Source: Aphrocallistes beatrix
Taxonomy: Eukaryota > Porifera > Hexactinellida > Sceptrulophora > Aphrocallistidae
Assembly (NCBI GenBank): GCA_963281255.1
Contig: OY725503.1
Coordinates: 3,286,001 to 3,350,000, forward strand
DNA: 64,000 bases
Reading direction: 5' to 3'
Below, piece after piece: positions 22,681 to 33,559 of the stretch. Each line of letters starts with the position of its first letter. The first letter of the stretch is position 1. Below the pieces are notes generated by a model, which searched no databases, was not told the DNA's origin, and saw only the letters and a program-made list of their open reading frames with translations. The position numbers and the translations under genes are program-made.

Positions 22681-23140
22681 TCTGTAACGAATTGATTGAA
22701 GAAGGCACAGAAAGTTGATTTTGGCATGTAGGAGTCTTTTGGCTATGGCTCCAGTAAGTTCTCCAAAATGTCGACTCATCATGGAATTATGACGTCATTG
22801 TCACCTTTTTATAATTAAATTTCGTTTTTCGACTATTACTCAGCCATTTTAGGCGATAGAAGGCTGACATTTTAATAGAATGTGTATATTAATATATCTC
22901 AGATACGATACAGCTATTATCAAAAAATGATGACTCATCACTCTGTTATGACGTCATCATTACGCATCAAAATTTTAAAAATTGACAAATTTGGTGATTT
23001 TTCGTTCGATATCGATTCTAACAGTAGAACAGACGAATTTAGAGATGTTATCTCCCATATAATTAATCAATGGTGATCACAGGCGCCCAAAGGGCACCTC
23101 CGGCGGATACAAAGTGTCCACCAGCCCCGCAGCGCGCTTG
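22681..23140 (+). repeat. R1 repeat, nearly full copy
   Basis: Begins ctgtaacgaattgattgaag, then the core with two TGACGTCA sites (about 22790 and 22951) and GATGACTCATCACTC (about 22929), then a GC-rich tail (ggcgcccaaagggcacc-like) to caagcgcgct variants. Confidence 0.85.
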
Positions 23141-23335
23141 TAACAATTATAAGCTACAGTTGTGAACTAAAATTAGTGAATTCGTCGTGAAATGAATTTA
23201 AGGTTTTATACTTCTATTTATCCAGTGTATGGTATATTTCTAATTAAGAAATGAAAGGGAATTCAAGAAATTCACTCTAGTAAAGATCACACAAATAAAC
23301 GAATAAATAAAAAATAAATAAACAAGAAATGGACT

Positions 23336-24119
23336 CTAAAAGAAGTCTATCTTATCATTAAAATAATCTGCACAAATAATGGTATAGTCTTGAGTTACTA
23401 CTATTCCTCTTGGAAAGTAATCACACTCAATACTATGTACTAACTGACCTCCTGACGTGTATATTTGTATTACCTTGCCTTGCCTGACCTATCACTAATT
23501 AGGATATTATTGAAATGATCAAAACAAATGAATATGTCATCAGTTCCATCTATTAAGCTTATAATACTATTCAGTAGATCTCCTGACTTAGAAAATAAAT
23601 GCACATTATGAGGTTTACTATTATCAGCAGCAAAAACTGTATTATTATTTACTTTAACATCTCTTGGATATATTAACTTTTGATTTCCTAATTTTCTAAT
23701 AAAAACAAGATTTAAGCTTAACACTGCAATTCTATTATTTTTACAATCTGCTACAAACACCTCGTCATCATCTACTGCTATACCAAATGGCCAATTTAGT
23801 TCTAATTCACTCTTACTCGTACGTTCTAATTTATAATTTTTGTTTTATATTTTAGGATTTTATTAAGAGTATAATCAGTCACGTAAAAAGAATCATTGTA
23901 TAGAGCTATGGAATGAGGCCTGTCTAACTCGCCCTTACCAAACTCGCTAATGAATTGACCTTCCAAGCTAACTAACTGAATTCTATTATTATACGTGTCA
24001 GCTATTAATATATTCTCTTTCCCACTTAACGCTAGACCAAATGGAAGATTCCACCATTTTATAGACACAGAGTTAGTTAGCTTGCCCTGGCGCAATCTTA
24101 AGTACGTTTTGTTTACATG
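23336..24119 (-). pseudogene. NHL-repeat protein, truncated and frameshifted
   Basis: Minus strand. NHL beta-propeller repeats are readable in three linked frames: WNLPFGLALSGKENILIADT and RPHSIALYNDSFYVTDYTL (24095-23826), WPFGIAVDDDEVFVADCKNN onward (23820-23475), and FPRGIVVTQDYTIICADYF to a stop at 23336-23338. Single-base frameshifts lie near 23845 and 23475. The 5' end is cut at about 24119 by a hAT transposase fragment. Such NHL propellers bind protein or RNA in TRIM-NHL-type proteins; no RING or B-box is visible. It is a pseudogene unless the breaks are assembly errors. Related gene: 38639-39516. Confidence 0.75.
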
Positions 24120-24420
24120 ATGGGTGTTTTATTTATTTCGCATCCTTGATGATCTTGGTAATATTTGCAACGCGAATATCAGCGACTGCATACAAGCCAA
24201 TGACATCTTTATCCAAATCGCTGTTTCCAATCCAGCTAATGCAGATGACTAGCTGCTCCTTATTGGAGGCATCCGTGCACTCATCGCACATGATGGAGTA
24301 GGGAGTAGACTCATGAATCGAACGTGATATGTCCTGCAGACTGACAATGCCATAACTTTCAGAAGCTCGTTCTGGATATCATGCGAAAAGTACTTGCTTC
24401 AGCGCCTTTTCCAAAAACCA
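24120..24420 (-). pseudogene. hAT transposase fragment (DUF4371/ZMYM-like region)
   Basis: The minus-strand frame reads YSIMCDECTDASNKEQLVIC, then a 'DVIGLYAVADI' segment, ending in a stop at about 24135. 'DE-TD-SNKEQL' is the start of the catalytic region in DUF4371-type hAT transposases. Only about 90 residues remain, and the upstream frame is broken. Confidence 0.7.
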
Positions 24421-25034
24421 GCTGATCATGAAACCGAATAAATTTGAGAAATATGACGATTATAATTTCCATTCCATATTAACTTCATAGCCGCTGCTTC
24501 AAATCTACGCGCCAAAATTATCCTATCGAATCAGCTGATAGCTCAAAATCACTGGTCACATTGTACCAGCTATCGCGATAACTATTGCTGCCATTTCTGG
24601 TTTAGCGGTGCTCGAGCTTATAAAATAGTCAAAAAGTGCAAACTCGAAGAGTTTCGAAACTGTTTTATCACACTCGCTGTTCCTACCATTTTATTATCAG
24701 AGCCAGGCCCTGGCACTAAAACATGACCAGTGTCCAGTGTCTGGAGTGTCAACACTCTAACACTCTTAACGCTCTGGGACAAATGGGAGGTGAAAGGTAA
24801 AAAATCCCTTTGGTTGAGCATCCCTAAAATCCCACTTTGAGTGCCACATTCGGACACATTTTGAAGGTATTAAAATGCTTATATAACTTCTACCGTTTTA
24901 AATTCTAATTTGTATGGCGATATTCGCAGTCAGCGTAATTGACTATATTTGGAAATGTTTTGCACCTGATGATATCCAGGAGGGATTCATGAGCTGGTGG
25001 TAGATCAGTTATTATAGAAGCAACTTCCCATCAG
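24421..25034. other. Unassigned stretch
   Basis: No gene seen. May include more hAT sequence (about 24440-24600), but no readable frame. Confidence 0.4.
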
Positions 25035-25114
25035 TTAGATTCCAACCCCAGTCCACAGGCCGCAGTTCCTGGTCCCCCTTCCACTCTTTAACTTGGTAAT
25101 AAACACTAGACCTT

Positions 25115-25240
25115 GGTATTCATCTGCTGCTGACGTAGGTGGGAGGTTCTCTGGCTGCCAACAGCTCCTGAGACTGTGGTATTCGGCTGCTGCTGATATG
25201 GAGGAAGTCTTTCCAGCTGCCACCAGCTCATGAATCCCGC
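25115..25240. repeat. Two-copy direct repeat, about 62-bp unit
   Basis: tggtattcatctgctgctga and tggtattcggctgctgctga start two similar units that continue with 'ggctgcca-cagctc-tga'. Short minus-strand frames across it are not recognisable proteins. Confidence 0.55.
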
Positions 25241-25776
25241 AGGACGCAGAGGTGCACCAATAGGAAGCACATTCTTGAATGTTCTCCTGCGTGTGTGTAA
25301 AGAACAAAGATGCATGAATTCGTCAGTCCTGAATTGATCACTGAGATGACTAGTAATTTGCGTTCTTTAGAAATGTTCTACCAAATGGATTTGAAGGTTT
25401 ACTTTGCTGCTTAGATAGCTTCTCTCGTATAAGTTTTCGAATAAATTATGTTGCAATTTGTGCCAACTTAAACCACAGAATTTACTTCTCAATTTGTCAT
25501 TGTCAATATTTGTGAGTGGCAATTAAAACTATATAATAATACGATATGCTTCTTCTTTTCACAAACACTCTTGGCCTGAAGATACTTTTGGATACTCGTA
25601 TTCAAAGGTCTCAAGTGACCCGCCTCAAGCGGGTCAGACCCACATTTGAAGGTCGAAACCCGCTGACCCGCATTCGACTATGTATTTATCGCAAATACGT
25701 AAATCTGATAGTCATAAGCTGATAGATTTCATTTTAATCAGCTCGAATTACTTAATAATGTTTCATTGGGAGTATT

Positions 25777-25990
25777 TTTTAGTGCAGCTCCTGCAGGGAG
25801 ATACTGTTATGGCATAGACAGAGTATCTCGTCCTTCCATATGTCCGTACACGCGCTACTGCGATATCTAACAGTCCAATTATTACCAAATTTCACATGTA
25901 GGATCCCTTTATGGTGTAGGTGTGTATCGTCAATATTTTTCCACAGAATCTCATCGCTTCCGATTTCTATAAATATATATTCATATTTTA
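25777..25990 (+). repeat. R2 element, partial copy
   Basis: Matches 10672-10870: tagtgcagctcctgcaggga, gagtatctcgtcc, acgcgctactgcga, ttatggtgtaggtgtg. The right end is missing. Confidence 0.75.
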
Positions 25991-26443
25991 ACACTTCCAC
26001 TGCAAAGCTTTGTTTAAAGCATAGACTCCTTTAAGTAAGGACTGTAGGCATTCAATCTCGGGTCCTGGAACTTGGGTCCATTGTGTATTATTGATATCTC
26101 GTAATCCGCTCAAGTTACTAGTAGATATGGGAAACGTATTATTGTTAGATAGGAAGTCATATTTTTAGTCCATTGGTCATGTTGGCTTACCTCAACTATG
26201 TGTGGAATGTGAGTTATGCGGTTTTTCACACTTATTTTTCACAGATTTAAGATACATTTTGGCAATATTCTGACCCGTTTTAAGCACATTTAAAGCGTAT
26301 GATTTTCGAAAATAATCAAGGTAGTAATGGGTTTTAATTAAAAATTTGAAATTTTCTAATGGTATGTTGTTGCATTCCAGCGTTACTATGGAAACGTATT
26401 CACACCATTTGAGCCTATATCTTGAAAACCGTTACAGTTAGAC
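25991..26443. other. Single-arm relative of the 14598 fold-back element
   Basis: From about 26200 on the sequence parallels one arm of the 14598-15593 element (attttggcaat, gttttaagc, aatggtatgttgttgcattc, atatcttgaaaaccgt). No gene is seen. Confidence 0.5.
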
Positions 26444-27700
26444 CAGGGGTTCTCAACCTTTTATGAACTGCGTACCCCCTGAGGCGAAAGGAAAAGTCCA
26501 GGTACCCTCGATTCAAATCTAGCAAGATTCCATTATTATCTGTGTTAATATAATTTGTAATGATGAACACAACATAATTTACGTATTTAGAAAAAGTTAA
26601 ATAATTAGGACAAGGTTTAATGAGATGGATGGGCCTGCTTTTCTTTTACAAGTTCATAAATTCTTGGTTCGGTTTTAGATAAAACTACACGGAGGTCAAG
26701 CTCTACGCATAAACGAGCAGGATATCTCTTTTCTCAAAGAGTGCACTCTAGACAACATGTTTCTGCGAGAAAGTCAACGAACCTCGGTGTGAAAGAGCAG
26801 CTATTTTGTTCATCATCAAATTCTTGGCATAATAATCGGAAGAGACGAGTATTGAGAGTGCTTGACCTGATGAAATTAATCATATTTATTACATCGTCAA
26901 GGGTTGCTTTTAGCTCAGATGGTAGCGTCTTAGATGCCAGAGCATATCTGTGTATCATGCAGTGGGTATGCTTAGTATCAGGATTGACTGCTTTCACTCG
27001 TGCCCGAACTCCTGAACGATTGCCAAGCATGGCCCATCAGTGGTGCACGCACTTACATTGTTCCATGAAAGTCTTCTCCTCTCAAAATATTCAGAAACTT
27101 CCGTGAAAACATCCTCTCCCCTTTGTAGTGGATTTCAGACAATGACGTCTCCATCCTTAACGTACCGTGCGAAAACAAGAAGCTGAACGCAACTAGATAC
27201 ATCAGTCGAACGTCTTGCTGGATTGCAAATTGTTCAGAGGTGCACCACGTATTTCTGTTACTACCTGCTGCTCAATATCTTCTACAATATCACATATTCG
27301 CCGTTGAACTGTATCGTTGGAGAGAGGCACATAACTGATCTTCTTTTCTCCATCATCTCCAATTAGACAGCGAACGATGTCCTTGCAACATGGTTGTATG
27401 AGCTTCTCAGCGATTGTATGTAGAGCTTTCTCTTGAGCGATTCTCAGAGCAACCATGTATGAGGCAGGCAGGCTTGCTTAATTTATTTGATTTACCTGAC
27501 CACTCTTATCTAAACGCAGTCTTTTCACTCCGATTTCCATTCGTTTGAAGAATGCAGGATCTTTATCTCCTAACTCTGGATGACATCCGCTAAGATGCCT
27601 CTTGAGTAAGCTTGGCTTCATTGATTGATCAGAAAGGATCTTAAAGCACACTACGCACTGTGGTAGTGCGCGTCCATTTTTCAGTATAAGTATGAAACCG
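26444..27700 (-). pseudogene. ZBED5-like hAT transposase remnant with one CAGGGGTTCTCAACC end
   Basis: The minus strand carries, from high to low coordinates: a BED zinc finger (CVVCFKILSDQS then LLKRHLSGCHPEL, about 27660-27560); MVALRIAQEKALHTIAEKL and IPLSN-like SNDTVQRRICDIVEDIEQQ (27456-27202); WNNVSACTTDG; and HTHCMIHRYALASKTLPSEL then FIRSSTLNTRLFRLLC (27030-26734). This is the layout of ZBED5-type hAT proteins. Frameshifts and stops break it. On the plus strand a hAT terminus, caggggttctcaacc, starts at 26444; the opposite terminus was not found. Confidence 0.75.
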
Positions 27701-27835
27701 TGTTGAATATAATTATCAGTATATTTTCATTTTTTCTCCGACTCCTAAAGTAATGAATTTGCCATTTGAGTAACGGTTTAAATTTTAAATTGATCTGAAA
27801 TTATGTGAAATAACAATTTATTTTTAGAATTTATA

Positions 27836-28160
27836 TCTATCGAATAAGCGTCGGACGCCGGGGCATTTTAGTTCTCTGAACATCATATCAAACTAGTATT
27901 CTCAGTAGTGGCATAGATACAAGTTCTTTTTGAAACATTACATTATCCTTTTTTAATAGAACTAACATTCTCAGTTGTGGCAAAAATAAAAGTGCCAGTC
28001 AATGTAGTAAACAAAAAAAAGAGTGCCGGGTCAAAATAGCGAATGAAAAAAATAAGCGCCGGGGCTTGAATAAGCACCGGTTTGAATAAGCGCCGGGTCT
28101 AAAGGGTGCAAGAAATAAATAAGCGCCCGGGCGCTTATTCGAAGCAATACGGTACTCTTT
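27836..28160. mobile_element. MITE-like repeat of 'aataagcgccgg' motifs
   Basis: Left cgaataagcgtcggacgccg, right gcgcccgggcgcttattcg, with several direct copies of gaataagcgccggg near the right end. Boundaries are approximate. Confidence 0.6.
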
Positions 28161-28724
28161 TTTAGTCACTCTTGTTTCTAATATTGATTATGTGTTCGTA
28201 TAAGACTATAAGTTATTAGTGTAGTCACATCCTATTATCCTACATCTGATTGAACCTGAACCTTAGTAGTTAGGTTCAACTGGACCACTTCAAATGAGGT
28301 GGCGCCGGCCCTGCTGGTAGGGTCTTTTCGGGAAATTTGTATTATGAGTAATAGAAGATAATACTTTTCGCCTAATTATTAGAAAAACCACCTAGTTTTC
28401 ATATGAAATGTAGTATCATTACTATTCCATCACTGTGATGTAGATTAGGTTAGTTTGGATCAAAGTTGTGTGAGATATTACTAAGGCTACTGTTAATTGA
28501 AAAATTATGTCAACTCCGAGCTCTGAGAAGACTTCAGTAGAGATGCGGGGGTGTTTCATTATCATTATCTCATTATTTGATAACAAAATCAAAGCTTATT
28601 ATGTGATATATAATTAGCGACGAACATTTAATTAACGCATTAAAGTATCAAAAACCGTAAAAATTTACTGAAATGCTAGCTACAAGTACATCCTTACTAT
28701 TAAAACTCGATTAATGTCTATATA
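28161..28724. other. Unassigned stretch
   Basis: No gene seen. An R1 end scrap (tccttactattaaaactcga) lies at 28691, immediately before the next element. Confidence 0.45.
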
Positions 28725-29021
28725 CAGTCGAACCTGCTATTACGGCCACTCTGTATAACGGTCACCTGTCTATAGCTGTCACCATTGAACAGTCCCGTCC
28801 GAAATTCCATAATATTGACCCTGTGTATAGCGATCACCTGCTCAACGCGGCCAGCGGCCAGCGATTTGCAGTCCCTTACTGACCCTAAAACTGAGTATAA
28901 CGGCCATCATCTGTCTATAATGGTCACTACCTGTCTATAACGACCATCAACTTTTTCACCTTTTTATGTGTTTATGACAGGACCTGCTACGAACGATAAA
29001 CAAGTTTCATTATATTACTTA

Positions 29022-29761
29022 GGGCGGTCAGAAAGTTCTAATCAGTGTTATCATACACTCTTATTGTACCTTATTAGATTGATATTGAAGCTTGAATTTA
29101 CTTCTTAACACATTCACAAGTGATACCAATTTACAAAATCAAAATCTAGAGAAAACTCTTTGTATACCACTTCCTATATATTGTGTCGCTTGAGCCACCG
29201 TGTAAAATTATGGCCACAAACCACCCGACCTTCCCTCAAGAGTAACGACATTACAAGGGCATTACTAAGCGATACAAATGCTCAAATACAAATCAATCTT
29301 AGGAAGTTGATGGGAATGATACTCTCTCAGATTCAAATATCTGATAATGGAGCCTACTTTTTAGGGAAGGACGAGTGGTGAACGGGTGATTTATGGCCAT
29401 AATTTTACACGGTGGCTCAAGCGACACAATATATAGGACGTGGTATACAAAGAGTTTTCTCTAGATTTTGATTCTGTAAATTGGTATCACTTGTGAATGT
29501 GTTAAGAAGTAAATTCAAGCTTCAATATCGATCCAATAACAGGGCCGGCGGAACTGGTCCGGCTGGTCCGGCTTTGGCCGGACCAATTTTATGCAATTAT
29601 GGCTTATTTTCATATGCAAATTTGCTTTTGGCCGGACCAACTTCCACTTTGGCCGGACCAACTTCCGCTTTGGCCGGACCAATAAAAAGTTGCTTCCGCC
29701 GGGCCTGAATAAGGTGCAATAAGAGTATATGATAGCACTGATTAGAACTTTCTGACCGCCC
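29022..29761. mobile_element. Fold-back element inserted at TA, itself carrying an insertion
   Basis: Ends gggcggtcagaaagttctaa and complement, flanked by TA (29020-29021, 29762-29763). The arms extend to about 29228 and back to about 29370 and include gtgtcgcttgagccaccgtg and its complement. The right arm is split by 29540-29707. Confidence 0.85.
29540..29707. mobile_element. Innermost nested element with GGCCGGACC repeats
   Basis: Inverted ends cagggccggcgga and its near-complement, with aataa on both sides (29535-29539, 29708-29712). The interior has tandem ctttggccggaccaactt units, related in style to the GGTCC arrays. It interrupts the right arm of the fold-back, as comparison with the left arm shows. 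Confidence 0.8.
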
Positions 29762-29926
29762 TAAGTACTTCAAGTAATAGATTTCTAAAAACTTGATAAT
29801 CATTTCACTACGTTGATACCTTTTGAGGATTAAGACAATCACCTGTATATAACGGCCAATTTTGTCCAGTCCCTTGGGTGGCCGTTATATACAGAATCCA
29901 CTGTAGTATATATAAATATATATCTG

Positions 29927-30422
29927 TAACGAATTGATTGAAGAAACTGTCAGGCCCAGAAAGCTGATTTTTGGCATATGGGAGTTTTTTGGCTATGGCT
30001 CCAGGAATATCTGAGCTCAGAAGAAAATGTCGACTTATCATGAAATTATGACGTCATTGTCACCTTTTTTATAATTAGAAATTTCAGTTTTTCGACCATA
30101 ACTCAACCATTTTAAGTGATAGATGGCAGAAATTTTAATAAAATGTGTATATAAATATACTTCACATATGATGCAACAATCATCCAAAAATGATGACTCA
30201 TCACTCTGTTATGACGTCATCATTACGCATCAAAATTTTAAAAAATGACAAATTTAGTGATTTTTCGTGTGATATCGGTTATAACATTAGAACATATGTA
30301 TTTAGTGATGTTATGCCCGTTATAATTAATTAATGTGATCTCAGGCGCCCTAAGGGCGCCTCTAGCGGACACAAAGTGTCCGCCAACCGCACAGCGCAAG
30401 CAAGCGAAGCGCGCTTGTTGAT
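29927..30422 (+). repeat. R1 repeat, full copy
   Basis: ctgtaacgaattgattgaag through the core with two TGACGTCA sites and gatgactcatcactc, to the GC-rich tail caagcgaagcgcgcttg. Confidence 0.88.
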
Positions 30423-30870
30423 TATATAACTCAATCAATAAGTAATAAATTCCCTGCACCTGAAATAAATGGGATTATGATTTCAATAACGATAATAATG
30501 GCATTAATTGCGTTAGCCAAATATTGATGCAGGCGGAAGAACTGAAGAAGTTTCCAACTAACTATGGCCTAACCTGAGTAATGTATTAAACAAATTGATG
30601 TTTCGAGTTTATTGACTTGTTTACTCTAACATTGTTTGCTTTAGATAATAAATTACTCTGTCTTGATGGTTATTTTTATCTTCTGTCTGGATTATTCACA
30701 GTCAGTGCTTAGGAAATTATTGTCTTGTAATCAATTAAAATATCAACAATACGTTACTAAGATGGCAGAATCTTGGTTTAAGTATTTATTTCATTGTTTA
30801 CCAAACACTATAGCTACTTTAGAGGAAATCTTTTAAAATTTCAGGTGTGAATTAAGCCTATTTATTTACA
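30423..30870. other. Spacer between two inverted R1 copies
   Basis: About 450 bp of AT-rich sequence between convergent GC-rich R1 tails. No gene is seen. Confidence 0.5.
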
Positions 30871-31432
30871 TACAAGCGCGCTTCGCTTGCTTGCGCTGCG
30901 CGGCTGGCGGACACTTTGTGTCCGCCGGAGGCGCCCTGCGGGTGCCTGGGGTCATGATTAATAAAGATTAATTATAAAGGAGAAAACATCTCTAAATATG
31001 TCTGTCCTACTGTTATAATCGATATCGCACGAAAAATCACCAAATTTGTCAATTTTTAAAATTTTGATGCGTAATGATGACATCATAACAGAGTGATGAA
31101 TCATCATATTTGGGTGAGAGTTGTATCATATGTGAGATATATGAATATACACATTCTATTAAAACTTCAGCCTTTTATCACCTAAAATGGCTGAGTTATG
31201 GTCGAAAAACTGAAATTTCTAATTATAAAAAAGGTGACAATGACGTCATAATTCCATGATGAGTCGACATTTTCGTCTGAGCTCAGAACTTACTGGAACC
31301 ATAGTCAAAAGACTCCCACATGCAAAAAATCAGCTCTCTGGGCCTGGCAGTTTCTTCAATCAATTCGTTGCAGATAGATAGATATATACAAACAAACATT
31401 AATCGAGTTTTAATAGTAAGGATAGCTGCTAT
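30871..31432 (-). repeat. R1 repeat, most complete copy (inverted)
   Basis: Read on the minus strand it starts tccttactattaaaactcga at 31432 and ends in the tail caagcgaagcgcgcttgta. The tail contains the hairpin CAAGCG-AAGCG-CGCTTG. The TC start and 3' hairpin recall Helitron/Helentron ends, but no CTRR terminus is seen. Confidence 0.8.
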
Positions 31433-31818
31433 TGTTCCCATAGGTTGCTCTTAGTATATGAACTAATAGTTTTTATATTTTTTTGAAGCAAATCTAGCTG
31501 TATATTAAATATGCTTTATGCCGCAGATATGAATTTCGTTCCTTTACTTTGCATATCTTGACTAGGTCGATTAGGAATGGGATTATGAAATTATTGGATT
31601 ATTCAACTTTCATACCAGGTTTAGAACGTTATTCCTTGTATCTTTTCTAGTATATTGTTAATACTTAAAGCACTGAAACGATGTAATAAAATGAAACACC
31701 CTCAGATCAGGAAGCTGCACTGCCTTTCCTACACAAATTGATATTATCTGTATTTTTCCCTAGAAAAGATAATTTGACTCGATAAGCTAAATTACTATAG
31801 TAGTTCATCTGTTTCACA

Positions 31819-31826
31819 TATAAATA
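31819..31826 (+). promoter_or_regulatory. TATA box of LRR-EGF gene D
   Basis: TATAAATA within ctgtttcacatataaataag, 81 bp before the ATG. The same block is found at matching spacing before E, F and G. Confidence 0.6.
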
Positions 31827-31899
31827 AGCTATATATACAAGTAACTAACACTTTTACTCTTGTCTTAATCTCTATTCGAATTATTTATCTGGATTGGAA

Positions 31900-33276
31900 A
31901 TGGTAAGATTATGTATATATCTTCTCTTTTTCGCAGTTTCTGTCGCTGAAGTTGTTGAATACTATGATTGTGAAAATGAAGCAGTTGGATGCTGGACAGA
32001 CTCAAACTATTTGAGTTGCGATATATTCAGTAACGATACTCAACTCATTAAGAGTCAATTAAAGCTTTGTAGTGCAGCTTCAGGGAATTACAGTAGACTT
32101 TACTTGTACAAACGATACCATTCTAAAGAAATTGGTAATCTAATCATTGACATTGATTTACCCCCAAACATTCGAGCATTATATATATACCACAAACATA
32201 ATCCAGACAATGAGCATATCAGGTTGACAACATCCACATATAATAATGCACTCACCAAAATGAAATTTCAAGAGAGAGTGAAAATAGAAAGTTCAAATTT
32301 CTTCAATTATTTTGTTCAATTGGAACGTTTAGTCGCATTTCCTTATATGATAAATTCGGAACAAACACCATCATTTACTAATTTAGGAAGAATGATAGTA
32401 CTCAATGCGAGATTCCATATATCAAAACCGGATGCAACGTTAGATGCTAATATGATGACTGGGCTAGAAAATCTTGTCTTTTTGGGTTTACCACTATCAA
32501 ATTTTAAAAGGATAGAAAAAAATGCATTTCAAAACCTTCAACAGTTAACTGGATTGAATTTAAATGGAAATAAAATAACTCGCATTGAAGATGGAACATT
32601 CAAATTTCTGAAGAAACTCAAATCGCTCCATCTTGACGCAAACGGGATTGAATTTGTAAATAATAGCATATTTGTAGGATTGGATGAACTAACAACCTTA
32701 AGCATAAATCTTAATCCAAACATTCCATTAGAATCAATTTTACAAACAAAAAAGTTGAGAAATTTGCACATTGGTATTAATAACTATACCCACCTTGATC
32801 CATTCATATTCCAGCAATTAAAGGATTAAAGATATTTAGACGCTCACAAAAACCCTTTGAAATGTGACTGCAGCTTACAGTGGGCTCTCAAAATGTTTCA
32901 GAGTAGAGTTAATGTTAAAGCAATTTGTTTAGAACCATGGAATGCATTAGGAGTTAGTATAAATTCCCCATTACTATATACTAATTGTACACAGACACAG
33001 TCATACAAGTGCTTCGACAAATCTGCTTCCTGCTCAAATAATCAATTATGTCGTAATACTGAGGATAGTTACACTTGTGGCTGTGCGAAGGGATATGCGC
33101 TGCTTAACTCAGGAGTATGCCATGACGTCGACGAATGTGCTGATCTCCTAAAGTGTGAACACGGGTGTGAGAATACTCAAGGTTCTAACATCTGTACTTG
33201 CCAGGATGGATTCAAGTTATCATATGATGGATATGCCTGTGTGGATGTGAATGAGTGTCAAGGTTTGCTTGTATGA
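31900..33276 (+). pseudogene. LRR-EGF receptor paralogue D, broken by a nonsense codon and a 3' deletion
   Basis: ATG at 31900 and a signal peptide (about 19 aa), then an N-terminal Cys-rich region and LRRs. The frame stops at TAA 32827-32829, in the middle of the block QQLKELTYV of its paralogues. The same frame continues open after the stop: an LRRCT-type domain (NPLKCDCSLQW), an EGF domain and a calcium-type EGF (DVDECADLLKCEHGCENTQG). A deletion relative to E/G then joins the start of the next EGF (NECQ) out of frame to the last codons of the tail, with a stop at 33276. EGF3, membrane helix and cytoplasmic tail are lost. It could at most make a secreted LRR fragment of 309 aa. Confidence 0.8.
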
Positions 33277-33469
33277 TAAAACGTCTTAAACTTAATCTCT
33301 CTAACTAAATTAGGCCCTGTACATGTCTTTAACTTTTTACAGTTCCCCTTCTTGATTAGTTTCAACATTTCTTTATCAACCTAGAAGCTTTATTTTTGTT
33401 CTCCTCTCTTTGAAACTGTGTGTGCTCTCTAATTACTTGATAGGCCTTATTGATGTGTGTTATTATTCA

Positions 33470-33475
33470 ATTAAA
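33470..33475 (+). terminator. ATTAAA polyadenylation signal of gene D
   Basis: ATTAAA in a 3' flank that aligns with those of E, F and G at the same relative place. Confidence 0.5.
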
Positions 33476-33559
33476 CCTGTGAATTTGTGTAGTAAATTGA
33501 TTAAATATTTTCGATATATCCGTTTCGAAATAACTTTATTTTAAATTTTAATGTATAAC

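Larger units (their letters stand above)
28725..29903. mobile_element. pogo-like MITE interrupted by a nested fold-back element
   Basis: Same family as 22234-22669, with left end cagtcgaacctgctattacg after TA. The copy is contiguous to about 29019 and resumes at about 29764 (acttcaagtaatagatttct), ending atccactg before TA at 29904-29905. The intervening 740 bp is the next entry. Confidence 0.85.

Noticed and set aside
25035-25315. Minus-strand open frames of 69-90 codons
   Set aside because: Composition follows a two-copy direct repeat; no known protein family recognised.
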